From: Betaproteobacteria bacterium
GTDB lineage: Bacteria > Pseudomonadota > Gammaproteobacteria > Burkholderiales > SG8-41
Direction of reading: 5' to 3'
Assembly (NCBI GenBank): GCA_020028375.1
Contig: JAHZNX010000065.1
Location: 1-9,356 of the forward strand
Length of the DNA: 9,356 nt
Part shown: positions 1 to 7,974 of the stretch, one piece after another
Numbering within the stretch: the stretch's first letter is position 1
Layout: the number at the start of each line of letters is the position of its first letter
Made by a program: the position numbers and the translations under genes
The notes under the pieces: generated by a model
What the model saw: only the letters and a program-made list of their open reading frames with translations
What the model was told of the DNA's origin: nothing
Database searches by the model: none

Positions 1-384
1 CGCGTCGATTGCGTGGACGTGGTTGAACGAGGTGGTCAGGAACATGACGCCGTCCACCACGATCGGCGCGGTCTCCATCGATTCCAGGACCTCGGTCTGG
101 AACACGAATGCGGGCTTGAGCTTCGCCACGTTCCCGGTATTGATCTGCTTGCCCGGGTAGTAGCGCGTCTGCGCGTAGTCGCCGTTGGTGTGCAGCCAGT
201 TCGTGCTGTCGCCCGCCGCCTTGTTCAGTTGCTCCTGGGACACGTTGATTGCCTTGGGCACGCCTGCGCCGGTGGTGGCCGGCTTGGCCCCCTTGACTTC
301 CTGGGCCAGCGCCACGCCCGATGCAAGCACCAGGCAACCGAGCAGCGCGCCGCTGCGCGCAAGCATGTGAGTGATAATTTTCAT
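1..384 (-). CDS. PQQ-dependent alcohol dehydrogenase, N-terminal part (cut by window edge)
   Basis: Only the first 128 residues are inside the window. They begin with a Sec signal peptide: a basic start MKIITHMLAR, a hydrophobic core, and a probable cleavage after ALA at residue 27. The mature part carries the opening of the eight-bladed quinoprotein propeller: W63, then GDYAQTRYYPGKQINTGNV (68-86), then ETAPIVVDGVMFLTTSFNHV (104-123) and AIDA at the edge. These match the first blade of methanol/ethanol-type quinoprotein dehydrogenases, which oxidise alcohols in the periplasm using PQQ and a metal ion and pass electrons to cytochrome c. Glu104 is probably the PQQ-contacting glutamate of the family. 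The ETAP rather than GHEGAP pattern leans toward an ethanol-dehydrogenase-like type over MxaF/XoxF, but the Cys-Cys ring and metal-site residues lie outside. The ATG at 384 is preceded by AAGGGGG about 6 bases upstream, which supports this start over the internal Met7. It is divergent from the ankyrin gene. Confidence 0.9.
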   Translation of the reverse strand, partial: MKIITHMLARSGALLGCLVLASGVALAQEVKGAKPATTGAGVPKAINVSQEQLNKAAGDSTNWLHTNGDYAQTRYYPGKQINTGNVAKLKPAFVFQTEVLESMETAPIVVDGVMFLTTSFNHVHAIDA

Positions 385-463
385 TGGCTACCCCCTTGGT
401 TGATTCGAAATGTAGGCGCGTGAGCGCTGAGTGATCCCAGCAGGCGCTCGCAAGCCTTGCTGG

Positions 464-492
464 ATTTTATCTTCCGCGACCGGTGCTATTAT
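464..492 (+). promoter_or_regulatory. Candidate extended -10 promoter for the ankyrin gene
   Basis: TGCTATTAT at 484-492 is an extended -10 element (TGn followed by TATTAT, 5/6 to TATAAT). The -35 region is poor: ATTTTA at 464-469 with a 17-base spacer. Extended -10 promoters can work with weak -35 elements. Transcription would start near 499, with a leader of about 72 bases before the ATG at 571. Motif evidence only. Confidence 0.33.
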
Positions 493-516
493 TGCCCCGA
501 TCAATTCAGGCCACAA
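487..516 (-). promoter_or_regulatory. Candidate sigma-70 promoter for the PQQ dehydrogenase gene
   Basis: Read on the minus strand there is TTGTGG (516-511) as a -35 with 3/6 matches to consensus, a 17-base spacer, and AATAAT (493-488) as a -10 with 5/6 matches. It would start transcription near 481 and leave a leader of about 97 bases. It is the best match I found upstream of this gene, but it rests on motif similarity alone. The -10 overlaps that of the plus-strand candidate. Confidence 0.3.
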
Positions 517-570
517 TACTACTTGTGGCGCGCCCGAAGCATCGGGCAGCTCCCAGGACCGGAGAAGACA

Positions 571-1206
571 ATGAAGTGTTTGAGGCTGCTGAGTTTGTTA
601 GTCGCCGCGTTTCCCATTGCTGCGCTGCCGCAGACGGTCAATATCAATGCCGACCTCCTGCTGGCGGCCCGAAAGGGCAGCGAGGCAACCGTTCAGGTGC
701 TGCTCGACCAGGGCGCGAGCCTGAACTCGCGCAACCGCCTGGGTGACACCCCGCTCATCATCGCGGCGAAAAACGGCCATACCGCGATGGGCCTGATGCT
801 GATCGAGCGCGGTGCCGACGTGAACATCCGCAACCTCGCGGGCGTTTCACCGCTGATGGCTGCCGCCTTCGAAGGCAATCTGCAACTGGTGCGGGCGCTG
901 CTCGCGCGCCGGGCCGACCTCGCCCCCACGGACCGGGTGAAGAAAACCGCCGTGGTGTACGCCGCGGGCAACGGCCATGCCGAAGTACTGCGCGCGCTCC
1001 TCGATGCCGGGGTGGACGCCAACGCGCGCTACGACAACGAGCTCACGGCGCTGATGTGGGCGTCGGCCTATGGGCGCGATGAGGCGGTAAAGCTGCTTCT
1101 CGTGCGGGGGGCCGACGTCAACGCGCGCGACAACCGCGGCAAGACCGCGGCGGAGATGGCCGAGGAGGGAGGGCACCGAACCACGCTCAGCCTCCTGCGA
1201 AAATGA
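571..1206 (+). CDS. Exported ankyrin-repeat protein
   Basis: This 211-residue protein has a hydrophobic N-terminal signal (KCLRLLSLLVAAFPIAALP, residues 2-20), probably cleaved around residue 18, so it is likely periplasmic. The rest is nearly all ankyrin repeats of 33 residues: about 26-56, 57-89 (GDTPLIIAAKNGH, GADVN), 90-122, 123-155 (KTAVVYAAGNGHAEVLRALL), 156-188 (ELTALMWASAYGRDEAVKLL, GADVN), and a short final half repeat at 189-211. Ankyrin arrays bind other proteins and have no catalytic residues. The ATG at 571 is chosen because GGAG (561-564) sits 6 bases ahead and the signal peptide starts exactly there; the frame is open upstream to a TTG at 457, but that extension is not signal-like. 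It is divergent from a periplasmic PQQ dehydrogenase, so a role as partner or chaperone of that enzyme is possible but only inferred. Confidence 0.92.
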   Translation: MKCLRLLSLLVAAFPIAALPQTVNINADLLLAARKGSEATVQVLLDQGASLNSRNRLGDTPLIIAAKNGHTAMGLMLIERGADVNIRNLAGVSPLMAAAFEGNLQLVRALLARRADLAPTDRVKKTAVVYAAGNGHAEVLRALLDAGVDANARYDNELTALMWASAYGRDEAVKLLLVRGADVNARDNRGKTAAEMAEEGGHRTTLSLLRK

Positions 1207-1279
1207 TCTGCCGGAAGTAAATGGGGGCTCAAGCCGAGTGACTTCGTGGGCCTGTCGTACTGCGGGAAGGCGCCTGGTA

Positions 1280-1306
1280 ACTGACGGCTATTGAAGAGCC
1301 GTTGGT
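1280..1306. terminator. Weak hairpin between convergent genes; possible terminator without U-tract
   Basis: The core is ACGGCT (1284-1289) pairing with AGCCGT (1297-1302) around a 7-base loop. Outer pairs, two of them G-U, extend the stem to about 10 pairs. It sits between two convergent stop codons, where a bidirectional terminator would be expected. Neither side has a run of T, so it could only be a Rho-assisted or weak terminator, or an RNA 3'-end stabiliser. Confidence 0.25.
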
Positions 1307-1315
1307 CACGATGCG

Positions 1316-1343
1316 CGAGTAACGAGTAACGAGAAACGAGCAA
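1316..1343. repeat. Heptanucleotide tandem array, 4 units, after the PilZ-like gene
   Basis: Four adjacent 7-base units read CGAGTAA, CGAGTAA, CGAGAAA, CGAGCAA on the plus strand (TTGCTCG, TTTCTCG, TTACTCG, TTACTCG on the minus strand). The array starts six bases after the stop codon of the minus-strand gene ending at 1350. The invariant core is CGAG/CTCG, with variation at fixed positions. A second array of the same family lies at 3182-3209. Confidence 0.85.
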
Positions 1344-1349
1344 CGGAAC

Positions 1350-2984
1350 TTACGCGGCGCCCTTGAGCCACGTCACCCGCACGCGGTCGTAGTCCTCGCC
1401 GCGCTCGAGAAGCTCCTCGAGCCGCGTGTGCGGCGTATGCTCGCCCATCAGGACTTCGTACTGGATTCCGGGATTGAAGGCGTCGCGCTTCAGCAGGATT
1501 TCGGGATCGGTGCCCGGCATCGAGCTATCGTTCAGGATCAAGGCATTGACGTAGGTGAACCGGAACGAGCCGGAGGAAGTCTGCCAGTTCTCGGCGCGCT
1601 CCGCGCCCTCGCCGATGCCGCGCAGGTACACCGACAGCGGCTTCTTGGACAGGATCTCGATGCCGGCGTGCACGTGCTCATGCGCGTCGCGCTGCATGCG
1701 CCGGATCGCGCCCAGCCACCACGCCTTCTGTCCCGCCGCCTGGAACGTGCAGAGCGAGCCGATCCGCGCCCAGGCTTCGTCCTGCCGCGGGATGTCGACG
1801 GCCACGCCCCAGGTGCTGCCGTCGCGCTCCATCCATTCGGTGACCGCGGCGGTCGACTGCTCGGCCTGGACCGCGATGCCGGTCTGCTCCTTCACCTTCA
1901 CGCGCTGGTCCGCGCTCATCTCCGCCATGTCGCTGAACTCGATGCGGGTCACCAGCTCGGAGGCCGCCGGGAAGCCGTGCGCGACCCTGATCTTCGCTTC
2001 GATTTTCACGCGTGGCCAACGCCGCTGCGGCGGCGAATCGCCCCAGTACAGGGCGAGGTGCCTCAACGCGACCAGCTTCTCCTGGATCGAGTAATCGTTC
2101 CCGAAGCGCTTTTCGGGCTCCGCCGGATTGGCGGTAAAGCGCTCGAGCATTTCCTGGATGACGACGCGGGCCTGGGCCGCCCCGAAATAGCGCGTCGTCG
2201 CGCTCGCCGGCGCGCCCGTCGCGTGTCGCACCGGTCCGGCCGGCTGCGCGAGGTCGAGGTGGAAATTGCACTCCAGGTCGGGCTGAGCGCGCAGAGCGAA
2301 TCCCCCGGCGAGCCGCGCGATGATGCGGGCCGAGAGCTCCATCTCGTGCATCCGCTGCGTCCCGGGGTTCGCCGCGACCATCATCGGCAGCCGCAGGAAT
2401 TCCTGGCGGGCGTTGGTATGGAGAGGATCGCCCTCATAGGCCTTGACGAGCTCCGCAACGACGTGATCCTTTTCGGCCTGGCTGAAGAATTGCGCCAGGT
2501 CCTGCCAGATGCGCGGCTGCACCGGCAGGTAGCGGAGCAACAGGGTATTGCCTTCGTGCGTGAGGGCGCGCAGCGCGCGCGAGAGGAGCAGCGTGCGCTC
2601 CGGATGCGCGGCCTCGTCCGGCTTTGACGCCTGGGCAATCTCCTGGAGGCACACGCGGTAGGCGGCGGAGACATGCTTCCAGAAATCGACCATCACCTGC
2701 CACAGCTGGCGCCGCTGGAATTCGGTGAGCTTGTCATTGCGCAGGAGCTCGGCGAGCGCCGCGGCCTCCCGCTTCTGCCCGGTTTCGTCGAGCAGCTTCA
2801 GGACGCCGATCCGGTCGGAGAGGGGAAACGCGGGGGTTGCGGCGACCGTTTCGAGGGAAGACGCGATTTCCTCCAGGGCCTTGCCATGGTCGGGTGGCAG
2901 GTCGGCGAGAAGCTTCCGCGCCGCCTCGACGTTGTACATCGGGTGGTCGGCCTTCTTGCCAATGTCGCTCAGCCAATTGAGCAT
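1350..2984 (-). CDS. Uncharacterised 544-residue protein with a PilZ-like C-terminal half
   Basis: I do not recognise this protein as a named family. Residues 1-200 look mainly alpha-helical and soluble; there is no signal peptide or membrane segment, so it is probably cytoplasmic. From about residue 316 the pattern changes to beta-strands: QRRWPRVKIEAKIRV (320-334) contains R321-xxx-R325, resembling the RxxxR c-di-GMP motif of PilZ domains, and WGVAVDIPR (392-400), IGSLCTFQ, WWLGAIRRMQ (422-431) and HAGIEILSKKPLSVYLR (439-455) follow the strand order of a PilZ barrel. The second motif, normally [DN]xSxxG, is not intact (DIPRQD at 397-402), so nucleotide binding is doubtful. A PilZ-related signalling or scaffold role is therefore only an inference. 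The ATG at 2984 has AAGG 6 bases upstream. It appears to be transcribed separately from lpdA, with 223 bases between them. The gene itself is secure because it is one long uninterrupted frame. Confidence 0.88.
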   Translation of the reverse strand: MLNWLSDIGKKADHPMYNVEAARKLLADLPPDHGKALEEIASSLETVAATPAFPLSDRIGVLKLLDETGQKREAAALAELLRNDKLTEFQRRQLWQVMVDFWKHVSAAYRVCLQEIAQASKPDEAAHPERTLLLSRALRALTHEGNTLLLRYLPVQPRIWQDLAQFFSQAEKDHVVAELVKAYEGDPLHTNARQEFLRLPMMVAANPGTQRMHEMELSARIIARLAGGFALRAQPDLECNFHLDLAQPAGPVRHATGAPASATTRYFGAAQARVVIQEMLERFTANPAEPEKRFGNDYSIQEKLVALRHLALYWGDSPPQRRWPRVKIEAKIRVAHGFPAASELVTRIEFSDMAEMSADQRVKVKEQTGIAVQAEQSTAAVTEWMERDGSTWGVAVDIPRQDEAWARIGSLCTFQAAGQKAWWLGAIRRMQRDAHEHVHAGIEILSKKPLSVYLRGIGEGAERAENWQTSSGSFRFTYVNALILNDSSMPGTDPEILLKRDAFNPGIQYEVLMGEHTPHTRLEELLERGEDYDRVRVTWLKGAA

Positions 2985-3039
2985 GGCAGGCCTTTCTCGC
3001 CGTGCGTTCCGGACGTCGGCTCCCCGCCGCGTGAGTTAC

Positions 3040-3066
3040 ATCATACGCCTACTCGTTGATTATCCA
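3040..3066 (-). promoter_or_regulatory. Candidate promoter for the PilZ-like gene
   Basis: On the minus strand, TGGATA (3066-3061, 4/6 to TTGACA) is followed after 15 bases by TATGAT (3045-3040, 5/6 to TATAAT). The -10 is good; the spacer is short. Transcription would begin near 3033, giving a leader of about 50 bases before the ATG at 2984. This lies in an AT-richer patch within an otherwise GC-rich spacer. Motif evidence only. Confidence 0.33.
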
Positions 3067-3096
3067 CGGAATGCCGCGAAGAACGTGAGGAACTTC

Positions 3097-3129
3097 CGCA
3101 CCCGCCACGCGGCCACTGCGCGGGGTGCG
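3097..3129 (-). terminator. GC-rich hairpin downstream of lpdA; possible Rho-assisted terminator
   Basis: CGCACCCGC (3097-3105) pairs with GCGGGGTGCG (3120-3129), leaving one bulged base and a 14-base loop. It lies about 80 bases past the lpdA stop codon and upstream of the candidate promoter of the next gene. No T-run follows on the minus strand, so it is not a classical intrinsic terminator. Confidence 0.25.
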
Positions 3130-3181
3130 TGACTGAATCCACGGCCTGCGGTGCCTGAATGCGGCTCTGCAGTTACCCGCT

Positions 3182-3207
3182 ACGAGTCACGAGCAGCGAG
3201 CAACGAG

Positions 3208-3209
<2 letters not shown>
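3182..3209. repeat. Heptanucleotide tandem array, 4 units, overlapping the lpdA stop codon
   Basis: Four 7-base units read ACGAGTC, ACGAGCA, GCGAGCA, ACGAGTC on the plus strand (TGACTCG, TTGCTCG, CTGCTCG, TGACTCG on the minus strand when phased from the lpdA stop). The TGA stop of lpdA is the start of the first minus-strand unit. It shares the CTCG core and the exact unit TTGCTCG with the array at 1316-1343, so both belong to one dispersed repeat family. Confidence 0.85.
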
Positions 3210-5012
<1,803 letters not shown>

Positions 5013-5016
<4 letters not shown>

Positions 5017-6269
5017 TTCCTGATCTGGCCAGTGCCGAGGACGACCCACTTGAGCGAGGTGAGTCCTTCCAGCCCCACGGGGCCGCGCGCGTGAAGCTTG
5101 TCGGTAGAGATGCCGACTTCCGCGCCGAGCCCGTATTCATAACCGTCCGCGAAGCGGGTGGAGGCGTTGACCATGACCGAGCTCGAATCGACCTCGCGCA
5201 GGAAGCGTTGTGCACGCGCCTTGTCCCCGGTGACGATGGCATCGGTGTGCTGCGAGCCGTAATTCGCGATGTGCTCCATCGCCTCGTCGAGGTCCTTAAC
5301 CACCCGCACCGATAGGATCGCGTCGAGGTATTCCGTGTACCAGTCGTCCTCGGTCGCGGGCTTCATCCCGGGCACGATCCTGCGCACTTCGTCGTCTCCG
5401 CGCAGCTCGATGCCTTTCCCGGCGTAGATCCTGCAGAGCGGCGGCAGCACCTTCCGCGCGATGCCGCGCGCGACGAGCAGCGTTTCCATGGTGTTGCAGG
5501 TGCCGAGCCGCTGCGTCTTCGCGTTGTCGGCGACGCGGATCGCCATCTTGAGGTCCGCCTTGTCGTCGATGTAGGTGTGGCACACGCCGTGGAGGTGCTT
5601 GATCATGGGAATGCGCGATTCGCGCATCAAGCGCTCGATCAGGCTCTTGCCTCCGCGCGGCACGATCACGTCCACGGTGTCCCGCATCGTGACGAGCTCG
5701 CCCACCGCGGCGCGGTCGGTGATCTCGATCACCTGCACGACGTCTTCCGGCAGCCCTGCGGTCTTCAATCCCGCGTGCACGCAGGCGGCGATCGCCTGGT
5801 TGGACTGTATCGCTTCCGAGCCGCCGCGCAGGATCGCGGCGTTGCCGGACTTGACGCACAGGCCCGCCGCGTCCGCCGTCACGTTGGGGCGGGATTCGTA
5901 GATGATGGCGACCACGCCGAGCGGCACCCGCATTCTCCCGACCCGGATGCCGGAAGGACGCTTCCTCAACGCGGTCACGCGGCCGATCGGATCGGGCAGC
6001 GCGGCGATCTGCCGCAGCCCGTCCGCCATCGCCGCGATGCCCTTTGCCGTCAGCGTGAGGCGGTCGACCATCGCGGGGTCGAGCTTGTTCCGCTTCGCCT
6101 CCTCGAGGTCGCGCGCGTTGGCCTCGAGCAGGCGTTTTGCGTCCCGCTCGATCGCTGCGGCCATCGCTTTCAACGCGCGGTTCTTGGTCGCGGTGTCCGC
6201 CCTGGCGATTGAGCGCGCCGCCGCGCGCGCGCGCCGGCCGACGCCGTGTATGTAAGTCTGGACATCCAT
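5013..6269 (-). CDS. proA: Gamma-glutamyl phosphate reductase (glutamate-5-semialdehyde dehydrogenase)
   Basis: ProA reduces gamma-glutamyl phosphate with NADPH to glutamate-5-semialdehyde, the second step of proline synthesis, in the cytoplasm. From the ATG at 6269 the protein is 418 residues, almost the same as E. coli ProA (417). Diagnostic segments are GVVAIIYESRPNVT (118-131), KSGNAAILRGGSEA (140-153), VPRGGKSLI (203-211), the catalytic cysteine C258 in KTQRLGTCNTMETLLV, and the C-terminal ARGPVGLEGLTSLKW. The start is set by GGAG 6 bases upstream and by homology; the frame is open upstream to 6392, but that stretch lies inside holA. It lies 28 bases after holA and overlaps lpdA by ATGA. 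Its partner kinase gene proB is not in view; in betaproteobacteria I recall it usually lying near obgE. The Shine-Dalgarno is buried in a perfect hairpin (6276-6293). Confidence 0.97.
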
Positions 6270-6275
6270 CGGAAA

Positions 6276-6293
6276 CTCCGCCGACAGGCGGAG
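6276..6293 (-). promoter_or_regulatory. Hairpin covering the proA ribosome-binding site
   Basis: In the holA-proA gap the minus strand reads CTCCGCC-TGTC-GGCGGAG, a perfect 7-base-pair GC-rich stem with a 4-base loop. The 3' arm contains the GGAG Shine-Dalgarno of proA, which ends 6 bases before the ATG at 6269. No T-run follows, so it is not an intrinsic terminator. It could restrict proA initiation unless ribosomes finishing holA, whose stop is at 6298-6300, open it. Function is inferred; the stem itself is exact. Confidence 0.55.
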
Positions 6294-6297
6294 CGGT

Positions 6298-7386
6298 TCA
6301 GAACAAAGCGGGCTGATTCCGTTCCGCCGCCCTCGCGGCAGCGGCCATTTTACCCCGTTTCGGCAAGGACTTGGCCGGGGCGCCGGCGGCAAATCGCAGG
6401 GCGAGCTGCAGCAGTTCGTCCCACACGTCGCCGCGGATCAGGCCCTTCACCATGCGGTCGGTTCGCGCCGCGTGCGCAGCCGCCGCCTCGACCTGCTCCT
6501 TCGTGAAGCGCCGGCAATTCTGCTGCATGAGGCTCTGGTGGGAGCCGCCCCACACCCTGGCGTCGCGCCACAGCTGCGGCGGTGTCCTGCCCGCAGCCAT
6601 GCCGTCGAGCACGCGCCCGATGATGCGGATTTCCTCGGCGATCGCCCACAGCACCAGGGGCGGCGCGACGCCCTCGCCCCTCAGCCCGTCCACCATGCGC
6701 GCGAGGTGCAGCACGTCGCCCTCGACCATCGCCTCGCCGAGGCTGAACACGTCGTAGCGCGTGACGTCGAGCACGGCATCGCGCGCCTGCTCGTAGCGGA
6801 CCCCGCCCGCCGGGTAGAGCAGCGCGAGCTTCTGGACTTCCTGGTGCGCCGCAAGGAGGTTGCCTTCGACGCGGTCGGCGATGAACTCCAGGGTTTCCGG
6901 GTCCGCTTCCTGGCCCTGCGCGCGCAGCCGCCCGGTGAGCCATTCGGGCAGCGCCTTGCGTGTGACCGGTTTCGCTTCGATGAGGACGCCGGCGCGATCG
7001 AGCGCGTCGAACCAGCCCGCCTTCTGCGCGCGCCAATCGATTCCCGGCAGGACCACGAGCGTGACGGTGTCCGGCGGCAGGCGCTCGCAGTAGCGCTGCA
7101 ACGCCTCGGCCCCCTCCGTACCCGGCTTGCCTGCGGGAACGCGCAGCTCAAGGACGCGGCGTGCGGCGAACAGCGACTGCGAGGCTCCGGCAAAGGCGAG
7201 CTCGTTCCACTTGAAGCCCGCGTCGGCGGTGATTACCTGCCGCTCGGAGTAGCCCTCGGCGCGGGCCCGCGCGCGGATCCAGTCGGACGCCTCGAGCACG
7301 AGCAGCGTTTCGTCGCCGAAGACGGTGTAGAAAGCTTTCAGCTCGCGGGCGAGGTGTTGCTGCAGCTGCTCGGTCGTTATTCGCAT
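6298..7386 (-). CDS. holA: DNA polymerase III delta subunit (clamp-loader wrench)
   Basis: A 362-residue protein (E. coli HolA is 343) that in the clamp loader binds and opens the beta sliding clamp. The N-terminal domain has the family pattern FYTVFGDETLLVLEASDWIR (19-38), with Gly-Asp-Glu at the position typical of delta, and QSLFAARRVLEL (70-81), whose L72-F73 corresponds to the L73-F74 clamp-contacting pair of E. coli delta. Later segments NLLAAHQEVQKLALLY, DVFSLGEAMVEGD and LVLWAIAEEIR are typical of the delta AAA+-like and C-terminal collar domains; no Walker A motif is seen, as expected. The ATG at 7386 lies 15 bases after the lptE stop; only a distant AAGGA is seen upstream, so coupling to lptE is likely. 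The C-terminus ends NQPALF, which itself resembles a clamp-binding pentapeptide. LptE and HolA are commonly adjacent in proteobacteria. Confidence 0.95.
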   Translation of the reverse strand: MRITTEQLQQHLARELKAFYTVFGDETLLVLEASDWIRARARAEGYSERQVITADAGFKWNELAFAGASQSLFAARRVLELRVPAGKPGTEGAEALQRYCERLPPDTVTLVVLPGIDWRAQKAGWFDALDRAGVLIEAKPVTRKALPEWLTGRLRAQGQEADPETLEFIADRVEGNLLAAHQEVQKLALLYPAGGVRYEQARDAVLDVTRYDVFSLGEAMVEGDVLHLARMVDGLRGEGVAPPLVLWAIAEEIRIIGRVLDGMAAGRTPPQLWRDARVWGGSHQSLMQQNCRRFTKEQVEAAAAHAARTDRMVKGLIRGDVWDELLQLALRFAAGAPAKSLPKRGKMAAAARAAERNQPALF

Positions 7387-7401
7387 GGATCTACCGGTCC
7401 T

Positions 7402-7956
7402 TCAGGACTGTAATTTTGCCGCCTGCAGGCGCCGCACCAGCTGGCTCACGGCGTCGTTGCGCATGTCGCGGTAGAGCAGCGCCTCCTCCGATTCCGTTGC
7501 CAGGACCTGACTGTCGTTGTATGTGTAATCGCGCCGCAGCAGGATCTCGCTGGCAGGGATGTGCTCGCGGTTCTTGCTGTCGGTCAACCGGTAGGACACG
7601 CGGTAGCGCAGCTGGAATTCGCTCACCCGACCGCCACTGCTGAGAGAGAGGATCTGCTTCTCCTGCAGCTCGTTCAAGATCTGCAGGATGACCTCGGCCT
7701 GTTCCGGGCGCTCGGTGATGCGGGCGCCGCTGCCCGTGGCCACGGCGCGCTTCAACTGGATGGCGAACACGGAGGTCGACGCTGCCTGCACGTACATCGA
7801 ATTGAACGGCAGAGTCGCGGTGCCGCGGAGCTGGAAGCCACAAGCCGCGACCAGCAGCGCGGACGCGGCAAGGATGAAGGCGGAAGGATGAAGGCGGAAG
7901 TAACGGCGCAATGCGGGTCGCCAATCGAAGTTCACTGTTTTTTCTTCATCCTTCAT
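7402..7956 (-). CDS. lptE: LPS-assembly lipoprotein LptE
   Basis: LptE is the outer-membrane lipoprotein that plugs the LptD barrel and helps insert lipopolysaccharide in the outer leaflet. Evidence: a lipobox VAAC followed by the hallmark GFQLRGTATLPF, then QILSLSSGGRVSEFQLRYRV, LRRDYTYNDSQVLATESEEA and a C-terminal RDMRNDAVSQLVRRLQ, all typical of LptE/RlpB, and the place between leuS and holA. From the ATG at 7956 the protein has 184 residues and the lipidated cysteine is C39, an unusually long leader. GTG at 7935 would put the cysteine at residue 32 and TTG at 7911 at residue 24, which is more usual, but neither has a good Shine-Dalgarno. The ATG at 7956 has GAAGG 7 bases upstream, so I kept it. 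Both this start and the LHPSAFIL part of the signal peptide lie in arms of a 25-bp inverted repeat, so the N-terminus seems to have been remodelled by repeat sequence. Confidence 0.92.
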   Translation of the reverse strand: MKDEEKTVNFDWRPALRRYFRLHPSAFILAASALLVAACGFQLRGTATLPFNSMYVQAASTSVFAIQLKRAVATGSGARITERPEQAEVILQILNELQEKQILSLSSGGRVSEFQLRYRVSYRLTDSKNREHIPASEILLRRDYTYNDSQVLATESEEALLYRDMRNDAVSQLVRRLQAAKLQS

Positions 7957-7974
7957 CCTTCCGCCTTCATCCTT
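7870..7974. repeat. Perfect 25-bp inverted repeat around the lptE start
   Basis: The arm at 7870-7894 is the exact reverse complement of 7950-7974, with 55 bases between. Each arm is built from GGATGAAGGCGGAA-type units; two tandem 14-base copies occupy 7872-7885 and 7886-7899. The minus-strand 5' arm includes two bases of the leuS stop codon, the lptE Shine-Dalgarno and the ATG at 7956. The 3' arm encodes residues 22-29 (LHPSAFIL) of the LptE signal peptide. In RNA it would form a 25-pair stem. It resembles the GGATGAAGG-type dispersed repeats that give FILHPSAFIL-like peptides when translated. Confidence 0.88.

Larger units (their letters stand above)
1207..1349. other. Convergent intergenic spacer
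   Basis: These 143 bases lie between the stop of the plus-strand ankyrin gene and the stop of the minus-strand PilZ-like gene. I see no gene. The contents are an imperfect hairpin (1280-1306) and a heptanucleotide array (1316-1343). No T-run follows the hairpin on either strand, so a classical intrinsic terminator is not visible although transcripts converge here. Confidence 0.7.
2985..3207. other. Spacer between lpdA and the PilZ-like gene
   Basis: These 223 bases hold no credible gene. They contain a heptamer array directly after the lpdA stop, a GC-rich hairpin (3097-3129) and a candidate promoter (3040-3066) for the gene starting at 2984. The layout suggests that the long operon ends here and a new transcription unit begins. 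Confidence 0.6.

Noticed and set aside
457..570. N-terminal extension of the ankyrin protein from a TTG at 457
   Set aside because: It adds 38 residues without signal character before an ATG that has GGAG 6 bases upstream and begins a proper signal peptide. It would also cover the likely promoter.
1428..2627. A 399-codon plus-strand frame opposite the PilZ-like gene
   Set aside because: Composition is typical of an antisense shadow (His/Arg/Leu/Asp-rich). The minus-strand frame has a good ribosome site, a candidate promoter and protein-like strand and helix patterns.
6270..6392. N-terminal extension of proA to 6392
   Set aside because: The extra 41 codons lie mostly inside holA and have no ProA similarity; the 418-residue form from 6269 matches the family length.
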